Assembly: GCA_027596195.1 (NCBI GenBank) | Contig: JADGJG010000144.1 | Span: 1-36,973 of the forward strand | Source of the DNA: Podochytrium sp. JEL0797 | Lineage: Eukaryota; Chytridiomycota; Chytridiomycetes; Chytridiales; Chytriomycetaceae | Direction of reading: 5' to 3' | Length of the DNA stretch: 36,973 nucleotides | Notes under the pieces: model-generated | Database searches by the model: none | The model's input: only the letters and a program-made list of their open reading frames with translations | Told to the model about the DNA's origin: nothing | Program-made: the position numbers and the translations under genes | Shown here: piece by piece, positions 1 through 8,419 of the stretch | Layout of the letters: each line of letters begins with the position of its first letter | How positions within the stretch are numbered: the first letter of the stretch is position 1

Positions 1-354
1 TCCTGCGAGGGCCTCGGTTTCTTTGATGTCGTGTATCTGGCGAGGGGTTGTGTGGATGGGTGGTTGCATGTGAATCGGTGAGACGATCGGCAAATCATCA
101 CTTGGCCACGCGAACGTCGCAAACGCTTGTGGCTGGGCGGGGTTTGATGGACGTATCGGGATCGCGGTTGGATCGCTTGGCGGATGATACTGATCCGGCA
201 ATTTTGACGACGCGTCATTTTGACAGGTATTCGATTTCGGGAGCAGGCATGACTTTGGGGGCGTAAATGATTGTAGATTGATGTTACTTGATGATGTTTG
301 GTTGAAGAAGAAGAGGGCTGGTGGAAGAGGGGCGGGGGATGATTCTTGGGCCAT
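1..354 (-). CDS. 5' part of an unrecognised Pro/Ser-rich protein (runs off window)
   Basis: An open frame without stops runs from an ATG at 354-352 to the window edge, giving the first 118 residues. The ATG sits in a good context (CAAAATGGCC). The peptide is rich in Pro, Ser, Gln and Asn with no predicted membrane segment or signal peptide, so it looks like a disordered N-terminal region. I do not recognise a domain; the part that would identify it lies outside the window. It is divergent from the arrestin-like gene starting at 747, with about 390 bp between them. Another frame on this strand is also open, so the assignment is moderate. Confidence 0.45.
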   Translation of the reverse strand, partial: MAQESSPAPLPPALFFFNQTSSSNINLQSFTPPKSCLLPKSNTCQNDASSKLPDQYHPPSDPTAIPIRPSNPAQPQAFATFAWPSDDLPIVSPIHMQPPIHTTPRQIHDIKETEALAG

Positions 355-746
355 TTTGCGTGCACCTCGCGATATTTTTGACAAAGTTTGTGAGAGGGTG
401 AGGCACCTGCTTGCCCTTCGCCGCTATCAACTGAAGACATATTGGCTCAAATTGGTAAAGAGAAAATGAATTTGATTTTATATTTGCAACGGAAGGGGTT
501 TAATTCGCGTTCACTTTACCGATCAGGCCGGTGCAAGTCGACGATTCCCGCTTTCTCTCTTCGGAATACGACCCCCGGAAATAACTGGCCGTCCACATTT
601 ATATGTATATAATCGGTGATCCATGTGCTTGGCTGTCATTACACAAGCGCGTGGCGGTATGCAAGAAGTGAGTCACGACGATGCAGGAACTGGATGCGAA
701 AGCGCGGGTTCACGTCAATTTCAAATTTCATCCTTCAAACACCGCC
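355..746. other. Intergenic region between divergent genes
   Basis: This 392-bp stretch separates two divergent starts. An AT-rich TATA-like run (tatatgtatataat) lies at about 600-613, roughly 135 bp before the ATG at 747. I see no RNA gene or other convincing gene. Confidence 0.4.
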
Positions 747-1480
747 ATGCCCCAACACGAACAACCCGAGAGAATCAACGCCACAGACAGAGTGAGCGAT
801 TGCTTCATCGATCCACAGGTCTCACACCAGCACTTCTGATACCCCGTCGTTTTAGACTTTTATTTTCAACCCCCTGGTTGATGAAGTCCCTTCGGCTGTG
901 GTTCCCGGATCCAAGGTGCGAGGCAAAATGACGTTCGACACGACCAGTGCCATCAAGAATTTGAAGATCCAGTCCATCACGCTGAAGCTCGAGTGCCAAT
1001 CGGTAAACCCCTTTTGGAATGCAATCGCAATGATTTGTAATTAACACATTGCGTTCTCTCGTCCAGTATCACGTGACTCCTCCCATCACTACAAACCAGA
1101 CCGCGTCCGAATCCATTGCCGACGAGAAGCACCACCGCCGCACATTCCTCGATTTCTTCCACAGCCATGGCAAGGCCCCCAAGCAGAAAACGACCTCCGC
1201 CCATGGCGCTGTGAACGAAGTCGAACACCTCCCCGTTGAAATCAAATCCGAGTTGTCGTTCCCGCTGCTTCCAGCAACCGAAGTCAACACGGAATTGAAG
1301 CCAGGTCGCCACGCATACGCGTTCGAAATTGATCTTCCCTCGGATTGGCCCGTAACGACCGCGCTGGACAACAATGCAAGCGAAGTGCTGATGCTCGTGT
1401 CGAGATTCCATGGTACAATCGAGGTGGAGAATGTCAAGGAGGAATGTTACGCGTTTTTGCATGTGGTTGAGACTCTGTGA
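747..1480 (+). CDS. Short arrestin-fold (arrestin N-like) protein, copy 1
   Basis: Three exons are read: 747-791, 856-1002 and 1067-1480, joined by 64-nt GT-AG introns, giving 201 residues. The pattern matches an arrestin N-terminal domain: a PGSKVRGKMTF strand, then SITLKLEC, and later a KPGRHAYAFEIDLP segment like the PxxFxLP strand of alpha-arrestins. The stop follows soon after, so the C-terminal arrestin domain is absent; typical alpha-arrestins are much longer. The neighbouring gene 1597-2313 has the same intron positions and order of motifs, so the two are a tandem duplication. Arrestin-fold proteins are adaptors at membranes, but the role here is inferred only from fold. An AATAAA lies at 1498-1503, just past the stop. 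Confidence 0.72.
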
Positions 1481-1596
1481 ACTGCGTGAGAATTTTGAAT
1501 AAACTTCAATGAATTGACAGCGTGATACGCGATAAAGCCTCCGATCTACATGGAGGCGTAATGAACGAAAAAAAACACGAAAAGTAAGTCACGAAA

Positions 1597-2313
1597 ATGC
1601 CAGATATTCCCGAGCGCATCAACGCTACCGACAGAGTACGTATTCGCTTATGTGTTGCTTCTGATACTGAATGCCATCCTTTGGCCGAAGGTCTACATCT
1701 TCAACACAGCCGTTGAGGCCCCAGAGTCCGTTTCCCCTGGAACAAAAGTAAAGGGTGCCGTCACTTTCGACACCACAAGTGCCATCAAACACATGGTGAT
1801 TCATTCCATTATAGTGAAACTCGAGTGCCAGGAGGTTTGTGTGCTGTGTGTCCTTCTGCGCCACCGAAGCTGATCTTTGGCCGGCAGTATCGTGTGACTC
1901 CCCCAAACGCTGACCATAGCGTCCCATCTGGTGATTCCAGCTCGGCACCCAAGCCACGCCGTCGTGGTTCCTTTAGTGAATTCTTCCAAAAGCATGGAGC
2001 CGCTCCAATGCTCAGCCACAAGAAGACGTCGGCTTATGGCGCCGTCAACGAAGTCGAGCACCTGCCCGTCGAAACCAAGTCGGATATCACGTTCTCCATC
2101 CTTCCACAAAACTTGGTCGACACGGAACTGGCCCCCGGCAAGCACGTGTATCCGTTTGAGGTTGATTTGCCACGCGACTGGCCGGTGGTTTCGGCGGCGG
2201 ATGATAAACATGGGGATGTTCTCATGCTGATTTCGAGGCTTCATGGGATTGTTGAAGTGGAGGGAGTGAAGGATGAGTGCTTCTCGTTTTTGCATGTTGT
2301 TGAGCCTTTTTGA
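1597..2313 (+). CDS. Short arrestin-fold (arrestin N-like) protein, copy 2
   Basis: Exons 1597-1635, 1691-1834 and 1888-2313 with introns of 55 and 53 nt give 202 residues. The N-terminus (PERINATDR) is the same as in the upstream copy, and the first exon ends at the same point. Conserved blocks are SPGTKVKGAVTFDTTSA, VEHLPVETKSD, and the strand APGKHVYPFEVDLPRDWPVV. A loop with charged and aromatic residues (FSEFFQKHG) sits in the middle of the domain in both copies. As with copy 1 the C-terminal arrestin lobe is missing. It begins only 116 bp after the stop of copy 1. Confidence 0.72.
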
Positions 2314-2732
2314 TGGTATGCCAAGTTTGGAAAACCTCTTCGTGTCGCGCCTGTTTGTATATAAATAGGTACTGTGTTTACTTTTTGAATTGTTGCCGAA
2401 AACCGGGTTAAAAAAAAGAAGATGGACAGTAACACAACCGTGTCGTCGGGGTGGGTCACCACCTCGCACGTGGTGGTAAATGCAGTCTGCCAAGACATCT
2501 CTTTCAGCTCGTTGGGGTTGGGCCAGACTTCTGTTCTGCTGCCTACGGGTTGTTGATCGTGTGTGAAGATGAATCCGAAGTGTGTTAATCCCCCTTTTCT
2601 ACCCGTTTGACTCCATCCCACTCCCCACTGTGCTTCTGTTGCTGAGGTGCTACAGCAAGGAATGGGCACCCGGCTGGGACTTGTAGTCGGCCTGTCGGAT
2701 TTGCGCTGGCTTGGAAGACAGAGACAACAGGC
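2314..2732. other. Intergenic region, no convincing gene
   Basis: This 419-bp stretch follows arrestin copy 2. It contains a small inverted repeat CACCAC/GTGGTG around a CACGTG near 2458-2477 and open frames on the minus strand with no recognisable domain. I see no gene I can support here. Confidence 0.3.
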
Positions 2733-3150
2733 CTAGTTTATTGGGTTCGCGAAGGCCGCCAGGATCATGTTCTTGTTCAGGACCAGGTTGAGACTCTCGA
2801 GTTTGCGTTGTTCGTTTCGAACTTTCAATAACATCGACGTTCTCCTGGTCAGCCAGACTTCTGTTGCGACGGAAGTTTGCTGCGGACATGGCTTTCTTGT
2901 TCCGCTCACGCACTCCTTTTGGTTTTGCGTGTTCCTTGTTGTGGTCTTTGCTGCGCTTCTCACTAAATGTTCCTTATTCCGAAGCAACTTCTGCTGAACA
3001 AAACCCATTCTTTCAATTTTTACTTTCATATTGGAAATGGCCAGGAGAAGAGAAATCACTTTTTTCACGGGGGGGATCGGGCGAAGAGTACAAACCAAAA
3101 CTTTGAGAAACGTTGCTGTCAAAAATCGATCTGAATTTTTTTGAAATCAT
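2733..3150 (-). pseudogene. bZIP-like transcription factor gene with a frameshift
   Basis: The minus strand encodes a basic region (RERNKKAMSAANFRRNR) in one frame over about 2830-2972. A leucine-zipper-like segment lies in a second frame from about 2826 to a TAG at 2733-2735: hydrophobic residues fall every seven positions with an Asn at an 'a' position (VRNEQRKLESLNLVL). One base too many near 2822-2826 (GAAAG) separates the two frames, and no usable intron there repairs it. Upstream, a 51-nt GT-AG intron (about 2973-3023) would join the basic region to a 5' exon starting at an ATG at 3150-3148. That ATG overlaps the start of the plus-strand gene. The basic region is also spaced unusually. 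It may be a decayed gene or a one-base sequence error in a real one. Confidence 0.4.
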
Positions 3151-3556
3151 GAGCCTCACACGTGCACAGCTCCTTCTCGCTGGTGGATACGGCGTCACAA
3201 TCTGGGCCGGTGCAGCAGGCGTTGTGGCCCTCAACCGCGCTCCAGGAGCGCTGTTTTCGGTCACTGCAAATCCGGTGCAAGTTGGTCTTCTGTTTGCTGT
3301 CACTGTTCCCGCCGTGGGCGCCAGCCTCGCCGGGCTCCGCGTGATGTTAACCTGGGGCCAACCAAAAGACAAGACGACAGTCAGTCGCCCAACTGTTGTG
3401 GCCGCGATGGCTTTTGCGACCGGTGTTGCGGCGGTCCTCGATGGACTCGCCATGCAGTTTTTTCCGTTTGTGTATTGCGGCACATTGAACTCGGGCAGCC
3501 CGGGCGCGTGGTTTCTTTTTGCTGCCGGCTGTGGCCTTCTGTCTACGTTTCTGTAA
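3149..3556 (+). CDS. Small polytopic membrane protein, unrecognised
   Basis: A single-exon frame of 135 residues. Hydropathy by eye gives four membrane segments: about residues 5-26, 42-64, 80-98 and 113-134. A short polar loop (RVMLTWGQPKDKTT) lies between the second and third. The segment LDGLAMQFFPFVYCG before the last helix is reminiscent of small bacterial and eukaryotic DUF families with four helices, but I cannot name the family with confidence. The ATG at 3149 was chosen because an upstream in-frame start is not ATG. AATAAA lies at 3574-3579 after the stop. Confidence 0.65.
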   Translation: MSLTRAQLLLAGGYGVTIWAGAAGVVALNRAPGALFSVTANPVQVGLLFAVTVPAVGASLAGLRVMLTWGQPKDKTTVSRPTVVAAMAFATGVAAVLDGLAMQFFPFVYCGTLNSGSPGAWFLFAAGCGLLSTFL

Positions 3557-3889
3557 CTTTCAAAGAAGCGAGCAATAAATTAAAATGTTATATTTTAGAG
3601 TTGAGCCAAATCCCTCACAATTCAATTCGCACGCGTCGATTCTTTCCTGCTTGCTTCTTACAACCTCTTCTTCCCTCAGTAACTCTCCATACTGTATTCA
3701 TCGCGACCAAAACCTCGAATGCGCGAGATAGGCATTTTCGTTAATTATTCGTATAACCGTCCACCAAATCACTCGTGTCGTTTTGGCCTCAAATTCGTAG
3801 TATTGGGAATGTCTTAAATCCATATGCCGTAAGATTGATCAAATTTATAAAAGGTTTTTATAATTGAAAACAAAGAAATAATAGATCAT
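3557..3889. other. AT-rich intergenic region with a near-palindrome
   Basis: No gene is seen. At 3845-3863 the arms TTATAAAA and TTTTATAA flank a three-base spacer, just beyond the 3' end of the F-box/LRR pseudogene on the minus strand. It could be part of a 3' processing region, but nothing else supports that. Confidence 0.4.
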
Positions 3890-5342
3890 TTACTCGTCTT
3901 CATCAAAAAGTCCATGCTCCACACCTAGAAGGTCACCCCAAGTTAACTTATCCATTGATTCGATAAACTGCAAATAATGCTGAGCTTTAAATTCGTGTCC
4001 GCGAATAAAAACGCATTCCAAATTCGTTAAATTCGTGAGCTGTTCCAGCGGAAGCTTTCCACTGAATCTGCTAAATCCGAAATTCTCATACTACGCCATG
4101 TTTCCAATCTCGTAAGCAACTTCTCCTGAAAACTCGTTGCGTCTGAAGTCAAAGGATCTGAGGGTGACAAGCTGTGTGAGAGGCAAAGGGGACGGTCCAG
4201 AGAAGGAATAGTTTGCCAAGTTCAATGTCTGCAAGATTTGGAGGTGAGAAAACTCATCAGGCAAACCATCACTAAAGCCATTTGTTGATAAATTCAACTC
4301 CTCCAGATTAACAAGTCCCCCAATCTCCGGTGGAATAGAGCCATGCAAATTGTTCCGTGAATGATCCATGATTTTTAGCTGGAGGAGTTTTCCGATTTCA
4401 CGAGGAAGCCGGCTCCTCAGACTGTTGTTTTGTAGCTTCAAGACCCTGAGGCTGACGAGGTTACCGATCGCTCCTGGAATGGGGCCCTCCAAATTGTTGT
4501 GGCATAATTTCAAACTCTTGAGATGAAAAGATTCCCTATGAATGCGGGAAGCCGGTTCGGTAATGTGATGGAGGAGATTTCCAGACTCTTGAGATTCACA
4601 AAATATGTAACAGCTCTGGCAATATTTCCGCTTATTCCCGTCAGCTGAAGAGACTCGAGTTTGCTCGAGCCCCCAATTTCATTGAGTATGACGTTTACCA
4701 AGCTGCGAATAGCAACTTGCAATTTGATGTTGGGAGGGAAATCCTCTGCCATCAACCAAATAGTCTGCGGCGCTGTCACATCCTTTTCAGACTGGCGCAG
4801 CTCCAAGTAAGCCTATGCAATGGGATTTACTTCTCTCGAATTAAAACCCCCCTCGAGTGCCCACGTTGAGAGAAGCTCCATGCAATTTTTTTGGAACGAT
4901 TTGGGCCAGAGGGCCAACAGCGGAAGAAGCAGTTTGAAGTCGTTGCGCGTAAATTGCGCATCAAGTTGACACGCCCAAAATGAGTCGTCGAAAGAATGTT
5001 GTTGAACGCACGAGAGAGGCGCTTGAACTTGACAACTTCGGCGGGGGATATCCAGCTGAATATTTGGATGTTGGCTTCTCTCGGGAAATCAACGATTTGG
5101 GTGAAATTTTTTTGGATGGGATTGAACAGGAGAGTGACTTGTTTGGAGATGCGCAATATCTCGAGATCGTTGGTTTGAAGGGCCGACGTGAAGCCGCTAA
5201 GTTGAGCGATTCCTGCGGCTTGCCTTTGTTCCGAGAAGACAAGACGATCCTGCACATTGCTCAACTGTGACTGAATGAATTCCATCAGAGCGAGGAGGGT
5301 AGGATCCATCCATTTTTCAGCGAGAGATTTCCAAATTGCCAC
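3890..5342 (-). pseudogene. F-box / plant-type leucine-rich repeat protein, decayed
   Basis: Reading 5342 downwards, a first frame encodes an N-terminal helical part and an F-box-like segment (ISPAEVVKFKRLSRAFNNIL). The frame is then lost near 4945. A second frame continues with a linker, hits an in-frame TAG at about 4817, and carries the first LRRs to about 4535. Another one-base shift near 4535 leads into the clear repeats (LxxLxLxxNxLxGPIP type). A second in-frame TAG at 4093-4091 is followed by 66 more open codons in the same frame to a TAA at 3892-3890. Two shifts and two stops within otherwise coherent sequence mean this is a pseudogene, probably from a multigene family common in chytrids. 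The true start may be a later ATG (MDPTLLAL). Confidence 0.8.
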
Positions 5343-5500
5343 GGGCTACGAGGGCAGGATTCTTTTTTGGTTGACATGACGGTGAGAGATTTGCGACCTA
5401 TTTTTTACTCTAAAACACAAGGATGGTGGTGTCCAAGTTTAATCGCCGAGATTCAATTGAACGAGACGCAAGTTCAATTTTTTTTAAACAATAATATAAA

Positions 5501-6313
5501 TCAGTCCTGTTTGAGCAATTCTTCGACTTCATCCGCCTCTGCCTGAGCTTCCAACATGAGAATCTGCTTCTTGAAGGATTCCAACTCGGCTTGTTTCTTC
5601 TGCAACTCGGCAATCTGCGCCGTTCTCGCCTCATGCGCCATTATGCTTTCTCTTTGAAGCTCTTCCAACTGAGCAATCAGAAACTCGCGTTCACCCTCGA
5701 CCCATTGTGAAGCTTCAGGAGTGTCTTCGGTAGCGGCGTCGATCGCGTTCACTTCAAGCATCAAGCTCGCGAGACTTTTGGAAATGAATTCGCTGAGTTC
5801 CGTGTCATTTGCAGAGAATTCCAAGTCGTGGTTGAGGTCTTCTTCGTCGTATTCTTCGTTGTCGTCACTGTCAAATTCATTTTCAATGTCTCCGTCCGCG
5901 TCCGAGTAGATGTTTGATGCGCGAATTGCCTGAGAGGCTTCAAGCATTTCTGCGAATTTGGATTGCGACTCTTCGAGGACCGTGATGCGAGAATGGACTT
6001 CATTGACGGCGTGAATGTCGTTGCGACTCATGGCGTCTGAAACTTGCGATCTGAGCGAGACGAGTTCTTCGCGTTTTCTGCGATTTGAATTCTCAATGAT
6101 TAATAACTGGAGATGTATGATCTCCAATCATACTTACTGCGTGAGATCCGCAAGCGCCTCGCGCATAATGTCCATGTGACCTTCTCTCGCCTTGAGGTGT
6201 TCGCGTTGGACAGTGAGGAGCTGCCCCATGTTTTCCATGAGTGCCTCTTGATCCGCTTGATCAAGCTGTGGTTCGTCGGTAGTGGTTGGTTCGGATGAAG
6301 TGGCGATGTCCAT
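5501..6313 (-). CDS. Acidic coiled-coil protein, function unknown
   Basis: Two exons (6313-6138 and 6077-5501) joined by a 60-nt intron with a GTAAGT donor give 250 residues. The N-terminal part (residues 1-58) is polar and helical. Central residues (about 125-160) form an acidic stretch with runs of Asp and Glu. The last 60 residues are a strong coiled coil rich in Glu, Gln, Ala and Leu (AELQKKQAELESFKKQ). There is no signal peptide, membrane segment or catalytic motif I recognise. The start is 51 bp from the divergent start at 6365, so the two genes must share a very compact promoter. Confidence 0.72.
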
Positions 6314-6364
6314 TTTTTGTTTGTGTTGTGAGGTGACAATTTATTCTCTTTAGTCTTTGCCACG

Positions 6365-7096
6365 ATGAATGCACGAAAAAAAAACAAAAAAGCAACCCCT
6401 CGCTTTCAAATGGTTAAACGTGCTTGGACGGATGAAGATTCCACCAGCGACTACGCTACCGCCACTCTGCCAATGCAATGCTCCCCTTTGCATCCAGGAA
6501 AGCGATTCATGGCCTCGTTTGGCTTCAGCGACCGCATCGCATTCCCTCTATATGAGTCACTGCCCGTCTCGCATCTGCGACAGCCCAACATCTACTGCCA
6601 CCAGATCCTGTGTCGCGCAGAGGAGGGAACGAGTTACATGCGGCCCGTGCGCCATTGGTGCTTCCTCGCTGAGATTGCTGACGTGAGCTTCTCCTTTCGG
6701 CACGGGAGACCCTCTGTTGCTGTGCGGATTGGCGACGGGTCGGTGAGAGTGGTGGAGTTTAATGCCGCACAGATTCCATTGACGTTCCAGTGGACCGACT
6801 TACGGAAGGGGAGTTGCATTGCCATCCTGTATGCGCAGCATTCACAATTGAATCGAGATCTCGAGGGCGTGTTTGTGAATGATCTGGATTCGTGTTTTGT
6901 GTTCCATACGAGTCTGAGTATTCTCAACTATTACGCGACCACGTTGGCGTTGCGTGCGGATGTGGGGAATTCGGCGGGGCTGAGTCCGCAGGCGTTGGTG
7001 ATTCAGTGGCTGTTGGAGGCGGTGCAGAGAGATTTTTCGGAGCTTTTGAGCTTTTCATGGGCGTTTGAGGGCGACCGGAGGATCATGGGGCTGTGA
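6365..7096 (+). CDS. Uncharacterised family protein (RHWCFLAEI / WTDLRKG), copy 1
   Basis: A single-exon frame of 243 residues if the first ATG is used; the ATG at 6410 (MVKRAWTDED) is also possible. The core is shared with the downstream gene at 7390: RHWCFLAEI, a RIGDGSVRVVEF beta segment, then FQWTDLRKGSCIAILYAQ. I recall this core from chytrid proteins that end in a MYND-type zinc finger, but in this copy no Cys/His cluster follows; the C-terminus instead has LVIQWLLEAVQRDFSELLSF, also matched in the second copy. So this copy appears to have lost the finger. Function unknown. Confidence 0.7.
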   Translation: MNARKKNKKATPRFQMVKRAWTDEDSTSDYATATLPMQCSPLHPGKRFMASFGFSDRIAFPLYESLPVSHLRQPNIYCHQILCRAEEGTSYMRPVRHWCFLAEIADVSFSFRHGRPSVAVRIGDGSVRVVEFNAAQIPLTFQWTDLRKGSCIAILYAQHSQLNRDLEGVFVNDLDSCFVFHTSLSILNYYATTLALRADVGNSAGLSPQALVIQWLLEAVQRDFSELLSFSWAFEGDRRIMGL

Positions 7097-7389
7097 GTGA
7101 GGAATGAGGAATGATGACTCGCTTAGGATCATGTCGGGAGATGTGGTCAGCAGGTACCGATGCCAAGCAGTCGTTTTTTGTTTCATTTCTTAGCTATTGC
7201 CTATTCCCTTTCTGTACATACATAAATTCTGAAATCTCATCCTTTTGTCCAGTTATCGTAATTCTCGTAATATCACACAAAAAGGAGGAAGGAACGCCGG
7301 AAGAAAGGCAGGAACGAAATTTTTCCGTAATTTATCCTCAATAATCGTGAAAAAACGCCCATCGTCACCAACAACGCCCGATTCCAAAA

Positions 7390-8019
7390 ATGGACACTGA
7401 TTCTCTGCACTTCCCCTCCTTCGACTCGCTCCCCTTCCACGATACCCCAGACAATGTGTACCAAGCCGCCGATGCCGAAGCAAACACGGTTCCCCTCCGT
7501 CACTGGTGCTTCCTTGCCGAAATCGTGGACATCTCCTTCGTGGACCGGCCCCGCCTCACTATCGACATCGGCAACGGTGAAACGGCCGTGATTGAATCAA
7601 GCTCGCGCGCACCACCGTCCACGTTTGCTTGGACTGACTTGCGCAAAGGGTTCACGATTGCTATCTTGTATGCACAACGCAGACTTGTGAGTTGCGGGTC
7701 GATGGGAATACGTGCAGACAATCTTGGGCATGTTCTTATCTTCCGGAGTGGGATGAATAACCTCACTGCTTACGCGAGGAAGGTGGCTCAGAAATCTGCT
7801 CGCGAGTGTTTCTTGCCGGGGTGTGGGAGGAAATCGATGCTGATTGTGTCGGCGCAGGCCAAAGGGGCAGCCGTGTATTGCAGTGACGCGCATCAGTTTG
7901 AAGCAATGGTTCGGGCTCAGCAGAGGATGTTGTTTGCGCAGACCCAGGATTTGGAGTGGTTGTTGCAGGTGGTGAAGGGAAACTTTTATCGCTCGTACGA
8001 GTTTTTGGGATGTGTTTGA
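7390..8019 (+). CDS. Uncharacterised family protein with degenerate zinc-finger-like segment, copy 2
   Basis: A single-exon frame of 209 residues. It shares RHWCFLAEIVDISF, the segment FAWTDLRKGFTIAILYAQ and the C-terminal LEWLLQVVKGNF with the gene at 6365. It keeps a short Cys-containing block (CFLPGCGRKS and later VYCSDAHQ) at the place where related chytrid proteins have a MYND finger, but most of the eight zinc ligands of a true MYND are missing. Placement 294 bp after copy 1 on the same strand shows tandem duplication followed by divergence. Biochemical role not predictable. Confidence 0.7.
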   Translation: MDTDSLHFPSFDSLPFHDTPDNVYQAADAEANTVPLRHWCFLAEIVDISFVDRPRLTIDIGNGETAVIESSSRAPPSTFAWTDLRKGFTIAILYAQRRLVSCGSMGIRADNLGHVLIFRSGMNNLTAYARKVAQKSARECFLPGCGRKSMLIVSAQAKGAAVYCSDAHQFEAMVRAQQRMLFAQTQDLEWLLQVVKGNFYRSYEFLGCV

Positions 8020-8419
8020 ATGGGATGTGCGCTGTCCCGGCTATTATTATATGACCTCTTTTTGTAAAATATACTGAGTTTTGTGGAATTATTACAAACA
8101 CTCGACAAAATCGAAGAACAACCGATCCTGAAAAGTTTTGAGGAAGCTATACATGGAACTGGATGAAAGACGAGACCGGCTCTCTCAATTTCTTCGCATT
8201 TCAGTACACGTTCCACAGGGAAGGAACAGCAATTAATCTTCGCTTTTTTATGTACATAAAGATAATCAATTTATGATATTACGTAAAACAATTAAGAACA
8301 TGTCAATATTACGTTAAAAACTGCAAATTAAAAATTTGTTTCACGTTTGTGAAAACAATTTCAACTTGTGTATATTCCATCGGTTAAAATTCCCTACATT
8401 CGAAAAAAAAACACACAGA
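8020..8419. other. AT-rich upstream region of the VWD/EGF gene
   Basis: A 400-bp stretch with no gene. Its second half is very AT-rich and contains the paired ATATTACGT motifs listed separately. Confidence 0.5.
8276..8318 (+). promoter_or_regulatory. Pair of ATATTACGT[A/T]AA motifs upstream of the VWD/EGF gene
   Basis: ATATTACGTAAAA at 8276-8288 and ATATTACGTTAAA at 8306-8318 are near-identical and 30 bp apart. TTACGTAA in the first is the palindromic core bound by many bZIP factors. Both lie about 100-145 bp before the ATG at 8420, where a promoter is expected. Binding is inferred. Confidence 0.3.
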
